From Phormidesmis sp963710175 (GTDB taxonomy: Bacteria > Cyanobacteriota > Cyanobacteriia > Phormidesmidales > Phormidesmidaceae): a stretch of 64,000 bases of DNA. The stretch spans positions 1,850,345 through 1,914,344 of the forward strand of contig CAVPZC010000002.1 of NCBI GenBank assembly GCA_963710175.1, written 5' to 3'. Positions 1-9,558 of this stretch are shown piece after piece. The notes beneath the pieces were generated by a model. The model saw only the letters and a program-made list of their open reading frames with translations. It did not search any database and was not told where the DNA came from. How positions within the stretch are numbered: position 1 is the first letter of the stretch; every line of letters starts with the position of its first letter. Both the position numbers and the translations under genes were made by a program.

Positions 1-856
1 GAATGCCCGCCTTACCCCCTAGCTTCGGTGGCACGATATAGTCCTCGATACCCTCTGTAATTTGAGGCACGCTCAGATAGTTATTCAGCTTGGCTTGAAC
101 CTGCTGGCGCACCATTGAGAATAGCCGCTTCTGTTCCATCACACCGCCGCCAATAATAATGCGCTCAGGCGCAAGCACCAGAATGAAATTGACTAACCCT
201 GTCGCCAGATAGCTAGCTTCCAAGGCCCAAGCAGGATGCTCTTCAGGTAAAGATACGCCTTTTGTCCCCCATCTTTTTTCCATCGCAAATCCAGAAGCCA
301 ACCCTTCTAGACAGTCTTTATGGAAAGGGCAGCAGCCCGAAAACGGATCGACCGACAAATCGTGCGGCACCAAGATATGTCCCATCTCAGGATGTAGCAG
401 CCCGTGAATAGGCTGACCGCCCACCAAACCACCCCCACCAATGCCAGTACCTACGGTTAGATAGATGAAAGTCTCCAAACCTTGAGCATTTCCCCACTGG
501 TGTTCGCCTAGCGCCGCTGCATTTACATCCGTGTCAAAGCCAATAGGAACGTTGAATTCGCGGTTAATAGTGCCGCCAAAATCTACCTGTTGCCAGTTTG
601 GTTTCGGCGTATCTAAAAACCAGCCAAAGGTAGAGGAGCTTTTTCGCACGTCCACTGGCCCAAATGCGCCAATGCCAATGGCCTCCAGCGCGCCTTCTAA
701 TTCTATCTGCTGCTGAAAAAAATTAATGACTTGAGCGAGTGTTTCGGCGGGGGTTGTTGTCGGAATACGGACAAGGGCTCGAATGTCGTTTGGCCCCGTA
801 CCCACCGCACACACAAACTTAGTGCCACCTGCTTCTATTCCACCTAAAAGTGCCAT
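1..856 (-). CDS. ROK-family fructokinase (partial, C-terminus beyond window)
   Basis: The product is expected to phosphorylate fructose to fructose-6-phosphate with ATP in the cytoplasm. The frame read from ATG at 854-856 begins MALLGGIEAGGTKF, the ROK phosphate-binding motif, and continues through a GFDTDVNAAALGEHQWG active-site segment, a TVGTGIGGG motif and the ROK zinc-site pattern with CCPFHKDCLEG. It is open to base 1, so only the last few tens of residues are missing. It is divergent from the polyol ABC transporter across a 229-bp gap. With mannitol dehydrogenase downstream of that transporter it would complete mannitol to fructose to fructose-6-P. A decayed paralogue lies at 27646-28364. 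Family assignment is secure; the fructose substrate is inferred from similarity and context. Confidence 0.9.
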   Translation of the reverse strand, partial: MALLGGIEAGGTKFVCAVGTGPNDIRALVRIPTTTPAETLAQVINFFQQQIELEGALEAIGIGAFGPVDVRKSSSTFGWFLDTPKPNWQQVDFGGTINREFNVPIGFDTDVNAAALGEHQWGNAQGLETFIYLTVGTGIGGGGLVGGQPIHGLLHPEMGHILVPHDLSVDPFSGCCPFHKDCLEGLASGFAMEKRWGTKGVSLPEEHPAWALEASYLATGLVNFILVLAPERIIIGGGVMEQKRLFSMVRQQVQAKLNNYLSVPQITEGIEDYIVPPKLGGKAGI

Positions 857-1085
857 GTTGCTTCTACCTCATCGTCTTTGAATGGGTAACTATTTTTTCG
901 TTGTTGAAGGAACTACGCTGTGTTTGCTAGCACAGATGACTAGAGCGTTAAGAAAAGTTTCATTTGAAACATAGCTTCTCATAATTACTAGCAACGTCGT
1001 TGTATTCTAAATATAGAGCTTTTGCCCACACGTTGGTCATAAGCTCAAAAAAGTTCATTAATAGCAAAGTAAAAGGAGCCGCGCG
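857..1085. promoter_or_regulatory. Divergent promoter region between fructokinase and polyol ABC operon
   Basis: This 229-bp AT-rich gap separates two divergent start codons and must hold both promoters. A good Shine-Dalgarno (AAAGGAG, about 1071-1077) precedes the transporter ATG at 1086. I could not pick a convincing operator, and no regulator gene for the locus lies in the window. Confidence 0.5.
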
Positions 1086-2435
1086 ATGCGTTCATTCCGC
1101 TTCGCCAAGGTAGTAGCCACGTTTCTAGCAAGCGTTTTGCTAATACAGATGCTGCACGCCTGCGGAACTAGTCCGCAAGCAGCCGACAAAACACAGCTGA
1201 CTATTGCCACCGTTAACAATGGCGACATGGTGGTGATGCAGGATCTTTCTCGTAAGTTTGAGGCGGATAATCCTGATATCGAACTGCGATGGGTCGTCTT
1301 AGAAGAAAATATTTTGCGACAGCGGACGACGACTGATGTTGCTAGCGCGGGCGGTCAGTTCGATGTGTTGACAATTGGGTCTTATGAAGCGCCTATCTGG
1401 GCTAAACGAGGGTGGTTGAAGCCGCTTGACAATCTACCGGCTGAATACGATGTAGATGACCTGATCGATCCGATTCGTGAGGGGCTTTCTAATGACGGAA
1501 CGCTCTATGCGCTACCGTTTTATGGCGAGAGTTCCATGTTGTACTATCGCCGCGATTTGTTTGAAGAAGCAGGAATTACGGTGCCAGCAAATCCTACTTA
1601 TGAGCAGGTAGGTCAGTGGGCTGAAAAGGTAAACGATCCGAGTAATGGTGTTTACGGCATGTGCCTGCGGGGTAAGCCCGGCTGGGGTGAAAACATGGCA
1701 TTTCTAACGACGCTGGTCAACACATTTGGCGGGCAGTGGTTCGATATGGACTGGAACCCTCAGCTCAATACGCCAGAGTGGAAAAATGCGGTTAATTTCT
1801 ACGTGGATACGTTGAATGACTACGGGCCACCGGGCGCAAGTTCTAATGGATTCAACGAGAACTTAGCGCTGTTCTCAACGGGTAAATGTGGCATGTGGAT
1901 TGATGCAACGGTGGCTGCCGGTCTACTGTCTAACCCTGATATATCACAGGTTGCCGACCAGGTAGGCTTTGCCGCTGCGCCGGTTGCCGCTTATCCAAAC
2001 GGGTCGAACTGGCTATGGGCTTGGTCTTTGGCAATTCCAGAAACATCGCGATCGCCCGAAGCCGCTCAGCGATTCATTGCTTGGGCGACCTCCAAGGAAT
2101 ACATCCAATTGGTTGCTGCTGAATCCGGTTGGATTTCAGTACCACCGGGCACTCGCACCTCTACTTACGACAATCCCGAGTATCAAAAAGTGGCACCTTT
2201 CGCTCAAACCGTGTTGACCTCTATTAAGTCTGCTGATGTTGAAAATCCTTCTGCATCGCCGACTCCGTATAAAGGCATTCAGTATGTCGATATTCCTGAG
2301 TTTCAGGCGATTGGGACGCAGGTAGGGCAGCGAATGGCTGAGGCACTGGCAGAGAAAGTTTCGGTGGATAAAGCGTTGGATGGCTCGCAGGCGGTAGCCG
2401 AACGGTTTATGCGTCACGTTGGATATATCGAGTAA
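1086..2435 (+). CDS. smoE: Polyol (sorbitol/mannitol) ABC transporter, substrate-binding lipoprotein
   Basis: Extracytoplasmic solute-binding protein family 1, delivering sugar alcohols to the permeases encoded just downstream. The 449-residue product starts with a basic n-region and hydrophobic core ending in a lipobox LHAC (Cys26), so it is a predicted lipoprotein. Family features include DVLTIGSYEAPIWAKRGWLKPL and the YALPFYGESSMLYYRRDLFEEAG segment typical of SmoE/MalE-type proteins. An AAAGGAG ribosome-binding site precedes the ATG. It is first in a five-gene same-strand set (binding protein, two permeases, ATPase, mannitol dehydrogenase). Polyol specificity is inferred from the dehydrogenase and from overall resemblance to SmoE; another sugar is possible. 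Confidence 0.85.
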   Translation: MRSFRFAKVVATFLASVLLIQMLHACGTSPQAADKTQLTIATVNNGDMVVMQDLSRKFEADNPDIELRWVVLEENILRQRTTTDVASAGGQFDVLTIGSYEAPIWAKRGWLKPLDNLPAEYDVDDLIDPIREGLSNDGTLYALPFYGESSMLYYRRDLFEEAGITVPANPTYEQVGQWAEKVNDPSNGVYGMCLRGKPGWGENMAFLTTLVNTFGGQWFDMDWNPQLNTPEWKNAVNFYVDTLNDYGPPGASSNGFNENLALFSTGKCGMWIDATVAAGLLSNPDISQVADQVGFAAAPVAAYPNGSNWLWAWSLAIPETSRSPEAAQRFIAWATSKEYIQLVAAESGWISVPPGTRTSTYDNPEYQKVAPFAQTVLTSIKSADVENPSASPTPYKGIQYVDIPEFQAIGTQVGQRMAEALAEKVSVDKALDGSQAVAERFMRHVGYIE

Positions 2436-2480
2436 GGCAAGAGACCCAAGCAGGAAAAGGAACCCAAAGAGAGAAAGATC

Positions 2481-3407
2481 ATGACTTCTTCCGTATTAAA
2501 TCAGCCGCCGGGGTCAACCCCTCCGGCTAGTGCTGAAGCCGAAGTATCGCGAAAGATTCCTACGCTGGCGCTGGTCGCTCCATCTGTTGTGGTGCTGCTG
2601 CTATGGATGATCGTGCCGCTGGCGATGGCCATCTGGTTCGCCTTTCAGCGATACAATCTGTTGGTTCCAGACAACCGTGAGTTTGTTGGGTTTGGGAACT
2701 TCACGTTTATCCTGACCGACCCAGCTCTGTGGATTTCCATTGGCACTACGCTTGTTCTCGTCGGCTCTGTGCTGCTAATCACGATTGGCCTCGGAACGCT
2801 GCTGGCGGTACTGTTCAATCAAGAATTTCCAGGACAGGGCATTGCGCGAGTGCTGGCTATTTCACCGTTCTTTGTGATGCCTACAGTGAGCGCCCTGATT
2901 TGGAAGAATATGTTGATGCACCCGGTGAACGGGCTATTCGCACAGATTACCAGGGGACTAGGACTAGGGGCGATTGACTGGTTTACTGATTTTCCTCTGC
3001 TGTCGCTGATTATTATCGTGTCCTGGGAATGGCTGCCGTTTGCTTTGCTTATTCTGCTAACGGCAATTCAGTCTTTGGATACTGATCAGCTAGAGGCCGC
3101 GCGGATGGACGGCGCTAAACCGCTAGCGCTGTTTCGGTTTGTGGTGCTGCCGCATATGAGCCGGGCGATCGCAGTGGTCGCCATGATTGAAACCATTTTC
3201 TTTCTCACCATCTTCGGAGAAATCTTTGTGACTACGGGCGGTGGCCCTGGCTTAGCAACGACGAATCTGGCTTACTACATTTACTTAAAGGCACTGCTAG
3301 AGTTTGATGTGGGCGGTGCGTCAGCAGGGGGCTTGATTGCGGTAGTGCTAGCGAACATCGTGGCAATTTTCTTGGTGCGGAGTGTGGCTAAAAATTTAGA
3401 CACTTAG
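2481..3407 (+). CDS. smoF: Polyol ABC transporter permease 1
   Basis: Inner-membrane permease of the MalF/SmoF type, 308 residues. After a 30-residue Pro/Ala/Ser-rich cytoplasmic tail come about six membrane segments, beginning ALVAPSVVVLLLWMIVPLAM. The EAA loop that docks the ATPase is seen as LEAARMDGAKPLALFRFVVL near residues 204-223. The gene starts 45 bp after the binding protein. It should form a heterodimer with the next permease to make the transport channel. Confidence 0.88.
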   Translation: MTSSVLNQPPGSTPPASAEAEVSRKIPTLALVAPSVVVLLLWMIVPLAMAIWFAFQRYNLLVPDNREFVGFGNFTFILTDPALWISIGTTLVLVGSVLLITIGLGTLLAVLFNQEFPGQGIARVLAISPFFVMPTVSALIWKNMLMHPVNGLFAQITRGLGLGAIDWFTDFPLLSLIIIVSWEWLPFALLILLTAIQSLDTDQLEAARMDGAKPLALFRFVVLPHMSRAIAVVAMIETIFFLTIFGEIFVTTGGGPGLATTNLAYYIYLKALLEFDVGGASAGGLIAVVLANIVAIFLVRSVAKNLDT

Positions 3408-3467
3408 AAAACAGAAACCAAATCTTCAACAACGTCTAGATCTAAACATCCGAGGTAGATACCTAAA

Positions 3468-4295
3468 ATGGCTGCTGATAATAAAAAAAGAAATCAATGG
3501 CTAATCGGCTTACTGGCTTGGGCAGTCGCTGGCATTCTGTTCTTCCCGATATTTTGGATGTTCATCACCAGCTTTAAAACAGAAGTCGCCGCCGTCGCTA
3601 CCCCGCCCCAGCTTTTCTTCACGCCAACGCTCGAAAACTATATCGACGTTCAAGCAAGAGCTTCGTATTTCAACTACGCCTGGAACAGCGTAATTATCTC
3701 AGTAGGGGCCACTGTTCTTGCACTGCTGCTAGCAGTACCAGCCGCCTACGCGATGTCTTTTTTCCCGACGAAGCGAACCAAAAGCACATTGCTATGGATG
3801 CTCTCAACTAAAATGTTGCCGCCCGTGGGGGTGCTAGTACCCATCTACATTCTAGGTCGCGAATCTGGGCTGCTAGATACTCGTATTGGACTGATCATTA
3901 TCTACACCCTCATCAATCTCCCAATCGTGGTTTGGATGATCTATAGCTTCTTCAAGGAAGTGCCAAAAGAGATCCTTGAGGCTGACCGGATGGACGGTGC
4001 GACAACTTACCAAGAGGTCGCCTACGTACTGCTGCCGCTAGCGCTACCTGGCATTGCTTCTACCGCGCTACTCTCTATTATCTTGTCTTGGAACGAAGCC
4101 TTCTGGAGCTTGAATCTCACCACCTTTGATGCGGCTCCGCTGACGGCGTTTATTGCGTCTTTCTCTAGTCCTCAAGGACTGTTCTGGGCAAAGCTATCGG
4201 CGGCTTCTACGATGGCGATCGCACCTATCCTCATCTTCGGCTGGTTTAGTCAAAAGCAGCTAGTTCGCGGCCTTACTTTTGGAGCCGTTAAGTAG
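3468..4295 (+). CDS. smoG: Polyol ABC transporter permease 2
   Basis: Inner-membrane permease of the MalG/SmoG type, 275 residues. A first membrane helix (LLAWAVAGILFFPIFWMFI) is followed by the ITSFKTEVAAVATPP periplasmic loop characteristic of MalG-like proteins. The EAA motif is seen as EILEADRMDGATTYQEV near residues 167-184. Partner of the preceding permease; 60 bp separate the genes. About six transmembrane segments are predicted by eye. Confidence 0.88.
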   Translation: MAADNKKRNQWLIGLLAWAVAGILFFPIFWMFITSFKTEVAAVATPPQLFFTPTLENYIDVQARASYFNYAWNSVIISVGATVLALLLAVPAAYAMSFFPTKRTKSTLLWMLSTKMLPPVGVLVPIYILGRESGLLDTRIGLIIIYTLINLPIVVWMIYSFFKEVPKEILEADRMDGATTYQEVAYVLLPLALPGIASTALLSIILSWNEAFWSLNLTTFDAAPLTAFIASFSSPQGLFWAKLSAASTMAIAPILIFGWFSQKQLVRGLTFGAVK

Positions 4296-4392
4296 GTCTG
4301 TTCAGCCTTTCACTGCTTAACAGCTCGCAGTTCAATCCCTTTCGGCTCAATAGAGCCTGCCTTTAATATTCCTTTAGCCAGTAGAGCAAACT

Positions 4393-5577
4393 ATGTCTAC
4401 CGTTACCCTCAAAAACATTCGTAAAACCTATACCGATACCGAAGTCATCAAGGGCATCGATCTTGAGATTAAAGATCGTGAGTTTGTCGTTTTCGTTGGC
4501 CCTTCTGGCTGCGGTAAGTCTACGCTGTTGCGCATGATTGCCGGATTAGAAGAAATTACGTCTGGCGATTTGTTGATTGATGGCGATCGCATGAACAACG
4601 TCCCGCCGGACAAGCGAGGACTCGCGATGGTCTTCCAAACCTACGCACTCTATCCGCACATGACCGTCGCTGAGAATATGGCGTTCAGTCTGCGACTAGC
4701 GGGCGTTCCCAAGGCCAAGCGATACGAAAAAGCTAAAGAAGTAGGCCGAGTTCTCCAGCTAGAGCCGCTGCTGAATCGGAAGCCTGGAGCCCTATCGGGC
4801 GGGCAACGACAGCGAGTGGCGATTGGGCGAGCGCTGGTGCGTAGCCCTAAGGTGTTCTTGTTTGATGAGCCTCTGTCAAACCTGGATGCGGCGCTGCGAG
4901 GTCAAATGCGGCTAGAGCTGGCGAGCCTACACGATAGTTTGCAGTCCACCATGATTTATGTGACACATGACCAAACTGAAGCGATGACCCTGGCAACTAA
5001 GATTGTTGTCTTGCAAGATGGCATTGTTGAACAGATTGGTGCGCCGATGGAACTGTATCACCATCCCTGCAATAAGTTTGTGGCTGGATTCATCGGCTCG
5101 CCAAAGATGAACTTTTTACCGGTGATGACAACTAGCGTTCAAGACTCTGGCACTACGCTGAGACTTCCGGGCGATGCGACGGTGACTGTGCCAGTACAGC
5201 CAAAAACTTTGACAGTGGGCGACAGAGCGACTCTTGGCATCCGTCCTGAAAATATCCGTATTGACGCCAACAATCCCACGATTATGGGCGAAGTCCTCGT
5301 GGTTGAACGCTTGGGAGACACCACCTATCTGTATGTCCGAGTCTCCGGTGGCGATACGCTCATTGTGCAAACAAACGGCGACCAGCAAGTTGCTATTCGC
5401 GATCAGGTTCCCATTCATATTGATGGAAATACCTGTCATCTATTCGATGCGAACGATATCGCTATTCCTAAAGCCCAAAAGCACCATCTTCTTCAGCAAC
5501 CAAACCCTCAGCCACCCAGCCCAGAGACATCCTATGACCAGCAGCCCAGCCCTATCCCACAATCTAAGATCATCTAA
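4393..5577 (+). CDS. smoK: Polyol ABC transporter ATP-binding protein (UgpC/SmoK/MsmX type)
   Basis: ATPase energising the transporter. Residues 1-235 form the ABC domain: Walker A GPSGCGKST at 36-44, a Q-loop in VFQTYALYPHM, signature LSGGQRQR near 135, Walker B VFLFDEPLSN near 155 and the switch His in VTHDQTE. Residues about 240-365 are the TOBE/OB regulatory module typical of carbohydrate importers. The last 30 residues are a Pro/Gln/Ser-rich tail that overlaps the start of the dehydrogenase gene by 44 bp. The overlap suggests translational coupling. MsmX-like ATPases can serve several importers, so it may not be exclusive to this one. Confidence 0.9.
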   Translation: MSTVTLKNIRKTYTDTEVIKGIDLEIKDREFVVFVGPSGCGKSTLLRMIAGLEEITSGDLLIDGDRMNNVPPDKRGLAMVFQTYALYPHMTVAENMAFSLRLAGVPKAKRYEKAKEVGRVLQLEPLLNRKPGALSGGQRQRVAIGRALVRSPKVFLFDEPLSNLDAALRGQMRLELASLHDSLQSTMIYVTHDQTEAMTLATKIVVLQDGIVEQIGAPMELYHHPCNKFVAGFIGSPKMNFLPVMTTSVQDSGTTLRLPGDATVTVPVQPKTLTVGDRATLGIRPENIRIDANNPTIMGEVLVVERLGDTTYLYVRVSGGDTLIVQTNGDQQVAIRDQVPIHIDGNTCHLFDANDIAIPKAQKHHLLQQPNPQPPSPETSYDQQPSPIPQSKII

Positions 5578-7096
5578 TCCCTCAACTAAGAAGGCTATCC
5601 AGCTAAGTCAGGCATTACTCGCTGAGTATTCTGAGCAGCTCGAACGGGTTCGCTTGCCTCGGTACAACCGCGTTAAAGTAACCAATGGCATTGTTCACAT
5701 CGGCGTAGGTGGATTTCATCGCTCACACCAGGCGCTTTATATCGACAACTACATAGAGCAGCAGTCTGAACAGCAGTCTGGGAGCCATTGGGGAATCTGC
5801 GGTATAGGTCTGCTGAAATATGATAAGAAGATGCAAGTAGCATTGCAGTCTCAAGACTGCTTGTACACCTTGGTAGAGCAATCTTCGACAGAAGATACGG
5901 CTCGCGTTATCGGCGCGATTACAGAATACCTGCTCGCACCAGAGAATCCGCAAGCTGTGATTGACAAGCTCGCAGATGCATCCTGCCGAATTGTCACACT
6001 AACCATTACAGAAGGGGGCTATTACGTCATTGAGGGCACTGGCGAATTTGATGCAAAACACGCCAACATTCAGCATGATTTACAGTGTCCCAATCAGCCT
6101 ATTAGCGTATATGGGTATCTCGTAGCAGCGCTAAAGCAGAGACGCCAGGAGGGTCTGCCGCCTTTCACTGTTTTGTCATGCGATAATATTCAGGGTAACG
6201 GTAACCTTGCCGGTAAAATGCTGACGGCCTTTGCCAAGCTGCAAGACCCAGATTTTGGTCAGTGGGTTGCTAGCAACGTTGCATTTCCCAACAGCATGGT
6301 TGATCGCATTACGCCTGCGACTACGCCTACTGACATTCAGATGGTGCGAGAACAGTTTGGGATTGAAGACGCTTGGCCTGTAATCGCAGAACCCTTCACT
6401 CAGTGGGTAGTGGAAGATAACTTTTGCGCAGGCCGACCGGACTGGGAATCGGTTGGGGTACAGATGACAGATGACGTTCATCCCTACGAGATGATGAAGC
6501 TGCGACTGCTGAATGCGAGTCACTCTCTGCTGGGCTTTTTAGGTTCGCTGCTCGGCTACACCTATACGTCTGAGGCGATGGGCGATGGGTTGATTCGGCG
6601 GGCGATCGCGCAGCTAATGAATGAAGTAACGCCAACCCTTCCTTCTCTGCCAGATATTGACCTAGACGATTATAAGCAAACCCTAATTGAAAGATTCTCT
6701 AATCCCAAAGTTCGAGACCAGCTTTCTCGTCTGTGCCTTAACAGCTCGGATAAGTTACCCAAGTTTGTGCTCGGCAGCTTGCGAGACAAGCTTGAGCAGG
6801 ACGGTTCTATTGAGTATCTAAGCTTCACAATTGCGGCCTGGTTCCGCTATCTTAATGAAGCCGATGAACAAGGAAAACCGCTACCCGTTGACGATCCGAT
6901 GGCGACCACGCTCAAGGAAAAAGCGTCAGCTGGAAAAGACGATCCGATGCCGTTACTCAACATTGAAACCATCTTCGGTAATCTGTCTGATTCTTCAGTG
7001 TTCGTGACCGCCGTTACTCATCATCTTCAACAGCTCTATTCTCTGGGAACAGAAAAAACACTGTCGAGGTTTTTGTCAGATACTGAAAGAAAATGA
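5534..7096 (+). CDS. Mannitol 2-dehydrogenase (long-chain polyol dehydrogenase)
   Basis: NAD-dependent oxidation of mannitol (or another hexitol) to fructose (ketohexose) in the cytoplasm. The 520-residue product has the N-terminal nucleotide-binding motif VHIGVGGFHRSHQALY, the PNSMVDRITPAT segment and the catalytic KLRLLNASHSLLGFLG region with the Lys-Asn-His set of the family. The frame is open about 300 bp further upstream inside smoK, but that part is a shadow. ATG 5534 gives a normal family length with a modest extra N-terminus. It overlaps smoK by 44 bp and the next gene by 4 bp (ATGA). Confidence 0.9.
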   Translation: MTSSPALSHNLRSSNPSTKKAIQLSQALLAEYSEQLERVRLPRYNRVKVTNGIVHIGVGGFHRSHQALYIDNYIEQQSEQQSGSHWGICGIGLLKYDKKMQVALQSQDCLYTLVEQSSTEDTARVIGAITEYLLAPENPQAVIDKLADASCRIVTLTITEGGYYVIEGTGEFDAKHANIQHDLQCPNQPISVYGYLVAALKQRRQEGLPPFTVLSCDNIQGNGNLAGKMLTAFAKLQDPDFGQWVASNVAFPNSMVDRITPATTPTDIQMVREQFGIEDAWPVIAEPFTQWVVEDNFCAGRPDWESVGVQMTDDVHPYEMMKLRLLNASHSLLGFLGSLLGYTYTSEAMGDGLIRRAIAQLMNEVTPTLPSLPDIDLDDYKQTLIERFSNPKVRDQLSRLCLNSSDKLPKFVLGSLRDKLEQDGSIEYLSFTIAAWFRYLNEADEQGKPLPVDDPMATTLKEKASAGKDDPMPLLNIETIFGNLSDSSVFVTAVTHHLQQLYSLGTEKTLSRFLSDTERK

Positions 7097-7999
7097 AACG
7101 TATACACCTGTTATTTCTGCTAATGGGCTTGTTTCTGGCAGCTTGTGGCACGTCAAATGAGGCGACTACAGAGGCCGAAACCCAGACCTCTCAGAAACCA
7201 GCTACAGTGCCTGATAAACCGCTGGACTTGACATCGACCTCTTATCGACCTCTTCTTGGATGGCGCGTTGGACGAAAAGGCTACCGTTCAGGACTGTACG
7301 CTTGCAGACGGGACGGAAACAACCTGCCATGTGATAGCGGTCGCGGGCTTTCCAGCCGGTCGCGATGTGGGCCCTTTTTGCCCAGAGACAACGACCACTG
7401 ATGCAGAAGATTTAGGCATATGGTTTGACGGCACTGGGCTTTACAATGCCGACGGCGAGTTTATTCTGGGGCTAGCTGACCTGTACAACGACAGCAACTG
7501 GAAGCTGTATAACGACGACGGCAGCGTCAGGATAACAGATACACCGGAGGCATTTGAAGCAGCCGCGCGTCCAGATGTCGATCCCGCTTATCAAAATCAT
7601 TGTGTTGAAGGCAGGATGGAGTGGCTTAAAAACGGAGAGCCGGTTCCAACCACCGTTGTGATTCCGACCACGCCTGTTGTTGCCGAAAGCACCACACCAG
7701 CGCGTGGCAATTTGGGCATCACACTCAACGGTGTCGTCATCGCCGCACCGGCTCCCGTAGACGCGATATTGGGCGCATATACCATTGCGGCATTTGACGA
7801 TTGTGGCGGGCATATTAGTCCTGTCGAAGGCTACCATCTGCACGGCGCACGCGGCTGCTCAGAAGTCGGAGAAGCCGTTGAGGGCGAAACGCCGATCTTT
7901 GCTTATGCGATGGATGGCTATGCAATCCACAGTCCGCTCTCCGAAGAAGCCGCAGCGGCGCTCGATTTGGATGAGTGTAACGGTCACACGACGCCCTAA
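7093..7999 (+). pseudogene. YHYH-domain lipoprotein, frameshifted and 3'-truncated
   Basis: The ATG at 7093 overlaps the mannitol dehydrogenase stop and opens a lipoprotein signal (LLFLLMGLFLAACG, lipobox Cys). After about 50 codons the homologous reading continues in the +2 frame, starting FLDGALDEKATVQDCTLADG near 7250. That second frame contains the GYHLHG box of YHYH proteins and ends in DECNGHTTP, just where homologues continue into their second YHYH-type motif. Both a frameshift near 7235-7255 and loss of the C-terminus point to a pseudogene; a sequencing error could explain the first defect but not the second. The secreted function of the family is unknown. Confidence 0.7.
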
Positions 8000-8027
8000 G
8001 CGGAATTGCCGTACAGAGCATTTCAGT

Positions 8028-8320
8028 AAAGGTGAGCGAGCAGGATATGCTCGAAGCCGCTGACTTTCAAATCTCGAACCTGCTGCGCGTGCGCCACCGC
8101 ATTTATCCCTCAAAAGGCGGCGAGGATGATTTTGAGATTGTGAGTGCGGCGGATTTGGTGGCAACTTTGACCAGTACGGTAGGGCTGTTTAGCGTGATGG
8201 TGCGGTGATCGCAGTCCCTAATCGTAGGCGGCATTGGCATCGCCAACATTATGCTGGTATCGGTAGTAGAGCGCACCCGTGAAATTGGTATTCGCAAGGT
8301 TCTTGTCTTAGCTGTCGGTA
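8028..8320 (+). pseudogene. Remnant of MacB-type ABC transporter permease (C-terminal part)
   Basis: Translation in one frame gives LLRVRHRIYPSKGGEDDFEI, an internal TGA at about 8206, then in the same frame LIVGGIGIANIMLVSVVERT and REIGIRKVL. This is the hallmark C-terminal region of MacB permeases (normally ISLLVGGIGIMNIMLVSV with TERTREIGIR). No N-terminal MacB domain, ATPase or MacA partner is nearby. The fragment is joined upstream to the broken YHYH gene and downstream to an IS630 remnant, so it is non-functional. Confidence 0.75.
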
Positions 8321-8361
8321 CGCCGTTGAGCCAGTTGATCAGACGGTCGATGTTGCTAGTC

Positions 8362-8592
8362 TACAACCTGGGCAAGTCCTCATCCGCGACAATGCGACAT
8401 TTCACAAAGGCGATCGCATCGAAGCGCTGGTCAGGCTGGATGTTAGTTTCTGTACTTACCGCCTTACTCACCTGACTTGAACCCGATTGAGCATTGGTGG
8501 TTTATGCTGAAGCACCGAATGCGCCAGCAGATTTAGTCAGGTCAACCGTTTCGCCAAGTCGTTGATCAAGCGTTTGTAGAACTGCCTTAACC
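8362..8592 (+). pseudogene. IS630-family transposase remnant
   Basis: Reading through frameshifts and stops gives VLIRDNATFHKGDRIEALV, then LYLPPYSPDLNPIEHWWFML and KHRMRQQI. These are the second-Asp and Glu regions of IS630/Tc1-type DDE transposases. The N-terminal half is absent, there is an in-frame TAG, and no terminal repeats were found. It abuts the MacB fragment. Confidence 0.75.
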
Positions 8593-8807
8593 TTTCTGCT
8601 GTTTTCTATATAATGAACAACTGTAGACATAACAATGATGAATCTCTGATAAGACATCACTGTCGTTCATCAGCTTTTCAATACTCCAAGTCATCTTTAC
8701 TGATGGCTGAACGGCGATCGCACCTGCGCTAGCTAAGTTGGATGTAACTGCCTGTTCGTAAGCAGCGCGAGATGTTGGATAATGAGTCAGGCCATCACTC
8801 CTGCGCT

Positions 8808-9446
8808 ATGACCGGGCTCACCAGCTATCACCTCAAGCTCATTGCAGCGCTCACCATGGTAGTGGATCATGTCGGCGTGCTGTTTTACCCTGACATTGAC
8901 TGGCTGCGGGTGGTTGGGCGTATCAGTTTTCCGCTGTTTGTATGGCTGCTAGTACAGGGAGAAGCGCACACAAAAGATGTTTGGCGCTACGGTCTACGAC
9001 TCGGACTGTTGGGGCTGATCTCTCAACCGATCTACCAGATCACGTTTGGCGCAGCACAGCTGAACATTTTGTTTCAGCTGCTCTTAGGATTGGTCTGTTT
9101 GAGAGTGGCGCGGCAGCAACCGGTATTGATGCTGCCGGTCTGGATGTCGGCAGCGCTCATCGCTGAGATGTCGAACATCAGCTATGGCAGCTACGGCGTC
9201 ATTCTGACACTGCTGATCCGCTATTTTCGCCCTACTCTCGTATGGTGGTTGGTTTGGGTCGGGTTTCATCTGATTTGGGCAGGGTTCGCTGGAACGTTTC
9301 AGCTCCCCACCACAGTCGTGCCGCTGCTGTTTATTGCGTTCAATGGACAGCGCGGCCCCAAAGCTCGCTGGTTCTACGGCTTTTATCTAGGTCATCTAAC
9401 GATGCTGGCGCTGATCTTGAAGTCATTCGCTTGGGCGCAACAATGA
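8808..9446 (+). CDS. TraX family protein (integral membrane)
   Basis: About 212 residues, almost wholly hydrophobic, with some seven membrane segments. The opening LTSYHLKLIAALTMVVDHVG and the following VVGRISFPLFVWLLVQGE are the TraX signature (known from F-plasmid pilin N-acetylation, but common on cyanobacterial and Firmicute chromosomes, where its role is unclear). An upstream ATG at 8772 would add 12 residues; ATG 8808 (MTGLTSYHLK) matches the family start better. No conjugation genes are near. Confidence 0.8.
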   Translation: MTGLTSYHLKLIAALTMVVDHVGVLFYPDIDWLRVVGRISFPLFVWLLVQGEAHTKDVWRYGLRLGLLGLISQPIYQITFGAAQLNILFQLLLGLVCLRVARQQPVLMLPVWMSAALIAEMSNISYGSYGVILTLLIRYFRPTLVWWLVWVGFHLIWAGFAGTFQLPTTVVPLLFIAFNGQRGPKARWFYGFYLGHLTMLALILKSFAWAQQ

Positions 9447-9558
9447 AAACCGCGATGATGAAAACGTAGACAACGTTAGTTCGGTTTAACTTCGCTTCTG
9501 AATCTTAGCTAGAGGGCAATCCCTCTATGGGATAAAAAATTGAGTGGATTTTGCCCCG

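Noticed and set aside
5234..5533. Longer mannitol dehydrogenase starting inside smoK
   Set aside because: The upstream 100 residues are an out-of-frame reading of smoK and have no dehydrogenase homology; ATG 5534 gives the normal length.
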